NCBI RefSeq assembly: GCF_000368265.1
Contig: NZ_KB851219.1
Coordinates: 449,920 to 513,919, forward strand
Length of the DNA: 64,000 bases
Direction: 5' to 3'
Origin: Acinetobacter brisouisimilis
Lineage (GTDB): Bacteria > Pseudomonadota > Gammaproteobacteria > Pseudomonadales > Moraxellaceae
Shown: positions 56,799 to 64,000 of the stretch, piece by piece
How the letters are laid out: the number at the start of each line of letters is the position of its first letter
Position numbering within the stretch: position 1 is the first letter of the stretch
Program-made: the position numbers and the translations under genes
The notes under the pieces: model-generated
Databases searched by the model: none
What the model was told of the DNA's origin: nothing
What the model saw: only the letters and a program-made list of their open reading frames with translations

Positions 56799-57488
56799 TT
56801 AAGCTTGAGGCAAGTCAAACCAAATCATTTGAGTGTCTTGTAGAGCCTGTACTTGAGCATCTTCTGCAAAAAGTAGAGCGTCACCACCGCGAACCAATTG
56901 CTCACCAATCATGACCTGTCCAGAAATGACATGTACATAATTTAGTGCATGTGTAGCATGAACTTCAAGCTGATTGCCTTCAGTCAAATAAGCCGCTTTA
57001 ACTTCGGTATCTTGTCGAATCACCATCGGTGCATTTTGACTTCCAACAATCAAGTGCCATTGATTGGGTTGTTGCTGTGGGTCGCACTGGATTTGCTGAT
57101 AGTTTGGCTCAGCATTTAGTACATTCGGATGAATCCAGATTTGTAGCATATGTACAGCTTCATCACCCTGATTAATTTCACTGTGTTGAATACCTGTGCC
57201 TGCACTCATAAGTTGCCATTCACCCGCAGAAATCTGGGTCTGATTACCCATGGTATCTTTATGGCTAATCGTACCTTTCAGCACGCAAGTTAAGATTTCC
57301 ATGTTGTCGTGTGGGTGTGTACCAAAGCCATTGTGAGCAGCAATCGTATCATCATTGATGACACGCAAAACGCTTACGCCCATATAGTCCGGATTGTACC
57401 AACTACCAAACGAAAAACTGTGGTAAGTATCAAGCCAGCCTGCTTTGACGTGCCCACGTTCTTCACTGCGATGTAAATAACTTTGCAT
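56799..57488 (-). CDS. Pirin-family protein
   Basis: 229 residues of the bicupin pirin family. Motifs: YHSFSFGSWYNPDYMGVSVLRVINDDTIAAHNGFGTHPHDNMEILTCVLKGTISHKDTMGN and MSAGTGIQHSEINQGDEAVHMLQIWIHP; the metal-binding His and Glu residues of the first cupin are intact. YhhW-type pirins have quercetin 2,3-dioxygenase activity in vitro; the natural role is unclear. Start 57488 follows GGAG; the in-frame extension to 57572 is not supported. Confidence 0.9.
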   Translation of the reverse strand: MQSYLHRSEERGHVKAGWLDTYHSFSFGSWYNPDYMGVSVLRVINDDTIAAHNGFGTHPHDNMEILTCVLKGTISHKDTMGNQTQISAGEWQLMSAGTGIQHSEINQGDEAVHMLQIWIHPNVLNAEPNYQQIQCDPQQQPNQWHLIVGSQNAPMVIRQDTEVKAAYLTEGNQLEVHATHALNYVHVISGQVMIGEQLVRGGDALLFAEDAQVQALQDTQMIWFDLPQA

Positions 57489-57744
57489 AATTTTGTCTCC
57501 ACATGACATTTCATGTTGTCTATGGCTTATTTTAGGTGTTTTATAAAATGTGATAAATGTCGTTAAATACAACTGAATATCCTAAAAATGAAACAATAAT
57601 AGTGATGTCTCTTAGTTAGTGCTTAAGTTGCGATTGATAAGATAGCTTGATCAGAGATTAAGATTATGGATGAGTCAGGCGATATGTATGGCGTTATAGA
57701 TCGTGTTATTCGTCTATCGCATCTGAATGGTGATTACCTTTAGC

Positions 57745-58386
57745 TTATGGTTTATGTTGACCTAATTTAGTCAATATTAAATCAACCCCTGCAAATACTA
57801 CGCTACCAATCGTAGCAAGCAGCATGTCTTTATGGGCATCCCAAACATCACCTTGTTGTCCATTATAATTTTCGGCGGCTTCAGGAGAAAGATGAATAGC
57901 AATCCACCATTCAATCAGTTCATATAGCATGCTAGACGCCATGACCAATTGAATAACTAAAAAACATAATTGATATGGGCTGGCTTGAGGAAATGTTGCT
58001 TGAAATAGGCGTTTAAAAAAAGGATATAGCAAAAAGCCATAAGCAAAATGTACTAAACGATCATACATATTGCGCGACCAGTGCATACTGGCATTTAAGT
58101 CGAAACCTAGTAGGTATTTGATCCAGTCATTGTATGGGACATAGGAATATAAATAATGCGCTCCAATAATGTGAATAATAAGAAAGATGATATAAAAGCT
58201 AAAGCTTAGGAAGTTTATTCCAATTTTTTTGAAACAATATCCCAAGAAGACCAACATGGCTAATGTACCTGACTGATGCAGCAGATAATCAGGGTATTGA
58301 AGTGGATGAATACTGGCAATAACCAACGTGGCTGCGAGTATTGTAAATATGATGGCGTGTTTAAAAGTGTATTTTTGTTCGAGCAT
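57745..58386 (-). CDS. DUF2238 (YjdF-like) inner-membrane protein
   Basis: 213 residues with six predicted helices (for example AIIFTILAATLVIASI, LAMLVFLGYCFKKIGINFL, LSFSFYIIFLIIHIIGAHYLYSYVP). The conserved polar loops are SRNMYDRLVHFAYGFLLYP, ASSMLYELIEWWIAI and GDVWDAHKDMLLATIGSVV, which define the DUF2238 family. Function is unknown. It follows purB on the same strand but has its own position after a strong terminator. Confidence 0.85.
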   Translation of the reverse strand: MLEQKYTFKHAIIFTILAATLVIASIHPLQYPDYLLHQSGTLAMLVFLGYCFKKIGINFLSFSFYIIFLIIHIIGAHYLYSYVPYNDWIKYLLGFDLNASMHWSRNMYDRLVHFAYGFLLYPFFKRLFQATFPQASPYQLCFLVIQLVMASSMLYELIEWWIAIHLSPEAAENYNGQQGDVWDAHKDMLLATIGSVVFAGVDLILTKLGQHKP

Positions 58387-58414
58387 ATTCTGTGTATTTG
58401 GAATTATGAAGGGA

Positions 58415-58440
58415 AAAAGCGAAGCCGAGGCTTCGCTTTT
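58415..58440 (-). terminator. Terminator of the purB operon
   Basis: AAAAGCGAAGCC / GGCTTCGCTTTT, a 12-bp arm pair with a very short loop; flanking A and T runs make it bidirectional. About 20 bp past the purB stop. Confidence 0.93.
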
Positions 58441-58461
58441 TGAGCTAATATCGTTTAAAAC

Positions 58462-60635
<2,174 letters not shown>

Positions 60636-60647
60636 GCCTAAGAATTC

Positions 60648-61778
60648 CTAAAGAAAAGCGGGTTTAGGTGCATTGGTATGATGAATCACGCCGCCGCCTA
60701 AACAGTTATCATTGATATAAAACACAACACTTTGACCTGGCGTTACAGCGCGCTGCGGCTGATCAAACTCTACGCGTACACCTTCATGCTTTGAGTCATA
60801 AAAAATTGTACATGCCTGATCAGACTGGCGATAACGGGTTTTAGCTGTGCAACGTAAGCCAGTTGCAGGAATTTCTTGTTCGCCTGCAACCCAGTCAATT
60901 TTTTCACTCCACAACGTGGTACTTTGCATCAGTGGATTTTCATGCCCCTGACCTACCACAAGACGGTTGCCATCTATATCTTTATGCAGAACAAACCATG
61001 CGCCTTCATGAGCATCTTTCATTCCACCTAGACCAATCCCACCACGCTGACCCAGTGTATAGTACATTAAGCCGTGATGTTCACCAACTTCCTGACCATT
61101 TTCCAGCACAATTTTTCCGGGTTGTGCAGGTAAATACTGTTTTAAGAAGTCATTAAAACGACGCTCACCAATAAAGCAAATCCCTGTAGAATCTTTTTTC
61201 TTGGCAGTTGCCAAGTCAAGTTCAGCCGCAATTTTGCGAACTTGAGGCTTCTCAATTTCACCAACTGGGAACAAAGTTTTATTAATTTCGCGCCCATGAA
61301 CAGCATGTAGGAAATAACTTTGATCTTTATTTTGGTCAACCCCACGGAGCAAAGGTGCATATGCTTCACCTTTGCTGTTGTATTGAGTTTCACCGCGGCG
61401 AGTATAATGACCTGTAGCAATAAAATCTGCACCCAAAGTGATGGCGTGATCTAAAAATGCACGGAACTTAATTTCTTTATTACACAAAATATCTGGGTTG
61501 GGTGTACGACCTGCTGCATATTCAGCAAGGAAATGCTCAAAGACACGATCCCAATATTCCATTGCAAAGTTTGCAGTATGCAATTTAATGCTGAGTTTAT
61601 CTGCAACGGCTTGGGCATCTGCGAGGTCTTCAAGTGCCGTACAGTATTCCGTTCCGTCATCTTCTTCCCAGTTCTTCATAAACAAGCCTTCGACCTGATA
61701 ACCTTGTTGAAGAAGTAAAGCAGCAGAAACAGAAGAATCTACACCACCAGACATACCGACGATGACACGTTGTTGCAT
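60648..61778 (-). CDS. mnmA: tRNA-specific 2-thiouridylase MnmA
   Basis: 376 residues. PP-loop [16 protein letters not shown], catalytic Cys in [13 protein letters not shown] and the second in [17 protein letters not shown], plus the C-terminal beta-barrel with GQSVVFY. It makes 2-thiouridine at position 34 of Lys, Glu and Gln tRNAs with sulfur relayed through TusE. I take ATG 61778 (MQQRVIVG), the usual start; ATG 61790 is in frame and overlaps nudJ. Note ttcA, a second tRNA thiolase, lies 7 kb away. Confidence 0.96.
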   Translation of the reverse strand: MQQRVIVGMSGGVDSSVSAALLLQQGYQVEGLFMKNWEEDDGTEYCTALEDLADAQAVADKLSIKLHTANFAMEYWDRVFEHFLAEYAAGRTPNPDILCNKEIKFRAFLDHAITLGADFIATGHYTRRGETQYNSKGEAYAPLLRGVDQNKDQSYFLHAVHGREINKTLFPVGEIEKPQVRKIAAELDLATAKKKDSTGICFIGERRFNDFLKQYLPAQPGKIVLENGQEVGEHHGLMYYTLGQRGGIGLGGMKDAHEGAWFVLHKDIDGNRLVVGQGHENPLMQSTTLWSEKIDWVAGEQEIPATGLRCTAKTRYRQSDQACTIFYDSKHEGVRVEFDQPQRAVTPGQSVVFYINDNCLGGGVIHHTNAPKPAFL

Positions 61779-61782
61779 AGGA

Positions 61783-62271
61783 CTAGGCATCCAAATTTGA
61801 AGTTAGATTGGGAGAGAAGGGATGTTCATGAATCATGGATAAAGGATATTTCTGACCTGTTAAGCTATCTTGAATCGCTTGAATGACTAAAGGGCTGCGC
61901 GCGCGTCCAGAATTTTGCAACTCATCAAAAGATAACCATGTCGCCTGAATAATGCCTGTATCGAGTTTAGCGTGTGGATGCTCTTCGACTATGTGCGCTA
62001 AAAAACAGAAACGAAAATAAGTACGATCTGGGAACATTGGGGGAGTATAGGTATAAATTCCTAATAAATGATCGATTTGAATATCATGTCCTGTTTCTTC
62101 GCGTGTTTCACGAATGGCTGCTTCAACTAAGGTTTCGCCAGCTTCGACATGTCCTGCAGGTTGGTTAAACACAGCATGGGTAAACCCTTCCGAATGTTCT
62201 TCAACAAACAGAAATTTACCGTTTTTTTCAACAACGGTTGCAACCGTGACATGTGCTGCCCAAGCTGTCAT
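61783..62271 (-). CDS. nudJ: NUDIX hydrolase, NudJ-like phosphatase
   Basis: 162 residues from ATG 62271. The Nudix box is [22 protein letters not shown] with the family pattern complete, followed by the NudJ-like [24 protein letters not shown]. NudJ hydrolyses nucleotide di- and triphosphates and HMP-PP. It is the first gene in the operon and almost touches mnmA (4-bp gap). An in-frame codon four residues upstream is possible. Confidence 0.92.
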   Translation of the reverse strand: MTAWAAHVTVATVVEKNGKFLFVEEHSEGFTHAVFNQPAGHVEAGETLVEAAIRETREETGHDIQIDHLLGIYTYTPPMFPDRTYFRFCFLAHIVEEHPHAKLDTGIIQATWLSFDELQNSGRARSPLVIQAIQDSLTGQKYPLSMIHEHPFSPNLTSNLDA

Positions 62272-62446
62272 AACAAGCACCATGATTTAAAAGGTGTATT
62301 CTACAAAATTTAGTGAAGAATGGCTAGGCAGGTTGCAAAGGATCAAGTTCAGTTTATAAAGAACATAGAGTAGATATTTTAGGTATAGTGATTTCTCGTA
62401 AGTTCATTCTATGTCTTCCATAAGCGGCAATAAAATGGGTGAATAG

Positions 62447-62478
62447 AAGAGGTCTATTATTTTATAAATAGGCCTCTT
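62447..62478. terminator. Hairpin downstream of the carbonic-anhydrase gene
   Basis: AAGAGGTCTATT / AATAGGCCTCTT, 12-bp stem with one wobble pair and an 8-nt loop, about 20 bp past the stop of the minus-strand gene. A short T-rich stretch follows on that strand. Confidence 0.6.
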
Positions 62479-62498
62479 TCATAAATCATTTTCTGTTG

Positions 62499-63035
62499 TT
62501 ATTTTATTGAATAATTACCAGCCACTTTCACATAATGTCGAGCCGAGTAAGCTAGGAACGCTTTTTCTTCATCAGTGAGCGGTCTAACCTTTTGAACTGG
62601 GCTGCCCACATATAAATAACCACTTTCCAAGCGCTTGCGTGGTGGTACTAGGCTCCCTGCACCAATCATCACATCATCTTCGATCACCACATCATCAAGA
62701 ATTACAGTATTGATGCCGAGCAAAACCCGATTTCCAATGGTACAACCATGTAATGTCACATGATGTCCAATTGTGACATCTTCACCGATAATCAATGGGG
62801 AACCATTTGGTTTGGTTGGTTTTTTATGGCTCACATGTAGCATACAGTGGTCTTGCACATTACTGTTTTTGCCAATTTGAATGGAATTGACATCGCCACG
62901 AATGACGGCAAATGGCCAAACCGAAACATTTTCTCCAAGGTGTACATCGCCAATCACAACCGACATGGCATCAATATAACAACTGTCATCAATTTGAGGG
63001 GTATGTTCTAAATACGGGCGGATATTATTCATCAT
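62499..63035 (-). CDS. Gamma-class carbonic anhydrase family protein (YrdA-like)
   Basis: 178 residues of the left-handed beta-helix fold with repeated hexapeptides (for example VVIGDVHLGENVSVWPFAVIRGDVNSIQIGKNSNVQDHCMLHVS). The zinc His ligands fall in DHCMLHVSH and TIGHHVTLHGC. Members bind zinc; carbonic anhydrase activity is shown only for some, so the catalytic role is unsure. Two adjacent ATGs start it. Monocistronic. Confidence 0.88.
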   Translation of the reverse strand: MMNNIRPYLEHTPQIDDSCYIDAMSVVIGDVHLGENVSVWPFAVIRGDVNSIQIGKNSNVQDHCMLHVSHKKPTKPNGSPLIIGEDVTIGHHVTLHGCTIGNRVLLGINTVILDDVVIEDDVMIGAGSLVPPRKRLESGYLYVGSPVQKVRPLTDEEKAFLAYSARHYVKVAGNYSIK

Positions 63036-63078
63036 GTAGACTGCAGTGTTTGAAATATGCTTGAGTATAAAATAAAAA

Positions 63079-63107
63079 AAGCATCCATAATCATGTCATA
63101 GATGCTT
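63079..63107 (-). terminator. Terminator of the D,D-carboxypeptidase gene
   Basis: AAGCATCCATA / CATAGATGCTT-type stem with one mismatch and a preceding A7 run, which is the U-tract on the minus strand. 20 bp past the stop. Confidence 0.82.
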
Positions 63108-63128
63108 CTGTTGAGCTTATATTTTTAA

Positions 63129-64000
63129 TTAAAACAATTTGCTAAAGAATTGTTTGATATGGTCAACCAGACGAGAGAAGAAACCTGCTTCATTGACTGC
63201 TTTGAGTGCAACAACAGGTTTTTCAGCAATCACTTTGCCATCTAAGGTCGCGACTAATTTACCGATGGGTTGACCTTGTTTTAGCGGTGCATTGACTTCA
63301 GAAGAAATCTGTAAGCTGGTTTTAATCGCACTTGCCTGGCCTTTTGGCATAGTGACACTGAAGTCTTCAGTTAAACCTGCCGGTACTTCATTTTCTGTGC
63401 CATACCAAACACGAACATTTTTGAGGGGTTGATTGGCAGCTTGTACTTTTACAGTTTCATAGTTTGCAAAGCCCCAGGCCAATAATGCACGAGTTTGTGA
63501 TGCACGTTCGTTGACACTTGGTGTGCCAAAAATCACCGAGATTAAGCGCATTGGACCACGTTTACTTGATGTCGTCAAACAGTAACCAGCTTCATCTGTA
63601 TGACCTGTTTTTAAACCATCCACACTTGGGTCAGTATATAACAACGGGTTACGGTTACCTTGTTTAATACCGTTAAACGCAAACGCTTTTTCTGAGTAAA
63701 TTGGGTAATATTTGGCACTATCATGAATAATGTGCTGTGCCAATATTGCCATATCTTTCGCACTAGAGTAATGACCATCTGCAGGAAGACCCGTAGCATT
63801 CATGAAGTGAGAGTTATTCATACCAATGCGTTTGGCTTCTTGGTTCATCATGTAGGCAAATGTGCCTTCATTACCCGCAATGTGCTCAGCCATGGCTTTA
63901 GACGCATCATTACCTGACTGAATAATAATACCGCGTAACATTTCAAGCACAGTTGCCGTGCCATTTAAAGGAACATACATACATGATTCGGTGCTGCTGC
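63129..64000 (-). CDS. dacC: D-alanyl-D-alanine carboxypeptidase (PBP5/6 type), 3' part
   Basis: The frame runs off the window end, so the start and the SxxK motif are missing; about 290 residues are visible. Present are the SGN motif in GIIIQSGNDASKAMAEHIAG, the KTG motif in SVDGLKTGHTDEAGYCL, the PBP5 C-terminal beta domain (ending GFFSRLVDHIKQFFSKLF) and its amphipathic membrane-anchor helix. It trims the terminal D-Ala from peptidoglycan stem peptides on the periplasmic side of the inner membrane. The name dacC is by family; dacA is possible. Confidence 0.9.
   Translation of the reverse strand, partial: SSTESCMYVPLNGTATVLEMLRGIIIQSGNDASKAMAEHIAGNEGTFAYMMNQEAKRIGMNNSHFMNATGLPADGHYSSAKDMAILAQHIIHDSAKYYPIYSEKAFAFNGIKQGNRNPLLYTDPSVDGLKTGHTDEAGYCLTTSSKRGPMRLISVIFGTPSVNERASQTRALLAWGFANYETVKVQAANQPLKNVRVWYGTENEVPAGLTEDFSVTMPKGQASAIKTSLQISSEVNAPLKQGQPIGKLVATLDGKVIAEKPVVALKAVNEAGFFSRLVDHIKQFFSKLF

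Overview
The window is chromosomal DNA from a gammaproteobacterium, almost certainly Acinetobacter. The evidence is the AT-rich composition, the close match of the two-component 4-hydroxyphenylacetate (4-HPA) hydroxylase to the well-studied A. baumannii C1/C2 enzyme, the GTP-type PEP carboxykinase, and the nudJ-mnmA-hflD-purB gene order. The species cannot be fixed from the sequence. No insertion sequence, prophage, rRNA operon or CRISPR array was seen. There is one tRNA gene (Ser, anticodon TGA).

Layout. 1-10.3 kb is core genome: the 3' end of folD, a methyltransferase, a lipoprotein, a metabolite:H+ symporter, pckG, a lipid-kinase/phosphoesterase pair, and groES-groEL behind a recognisable heat-shock (RpoH-type) promoter. 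10.3-13.2 kb holds an outer-membrane channel gene with a good sigma-54 -24/-12 promoter, followed by the gene for a sensor-less sigma-54 activator. 13.8-49.3 kb is an aromatic-amine/4-HPA catabolic island. 49.9-64 kb returns to core genes: greB, two lytic transglycosylases, an SCP2 protein, ttcA, htpX, pirin, purB-hflD-mnmA-nudJ, a gamma-carbonic anhydrase and the 3' part of a D,D-carboxypeptidase.

The island encodes a full inferred route. Amine uptake uses APC permeases and the porins OprD and TorF. FAD amine oxidase candidates and an NAD aldehyde dehydrogenase would convert an aromatic amine such as tyramine to 4-HPA. C1 (flavin reductase) and C2 (oxygenase) make homoprotocatechuate. HpaD, HpaE, HpaF, HpaG1/G2, HpaH and HpaI then take it to pyruvate and succinic semialdehyde, and a semialdehyde dehydrogenase gives succinate. 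Regulators present are HpaR (MarR), HpaA (AraC), another AraC protein and two LuxR-type proteins.

The most notable observation is a shared palindrome, TTAATATATTAA, often extended to AGTTAATATATTAACT. Eight exact copies and four variants lie in seven intergenic regions spread over 27 kb of the island, and I saw none outside it. In several cases it covers the -10 element of a convincing promoter. I infer that this is the HpaR operator. It would define a regulon that includes uncharacterised transporters, an amine oxidase, and a Bcr/CflA exporter paired with a heme-binding-like protein.

A second notable region (38.2-39.9 kb) is a decaying second amine-oxidase locus. A deletion has fused, in frame, the front half of an APC permease to the back two thirds of a PuuB-like oxidase. 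Two frameshifts follow, and the neighbouring NTF2-like gene carries an in-frame TGA. A 66-bp relic of the 3' end of the exporter gene at 13.8 kb lies just after the catabolic operon at 49.25 kb. This suggests past rearrangement or duplication within the island.
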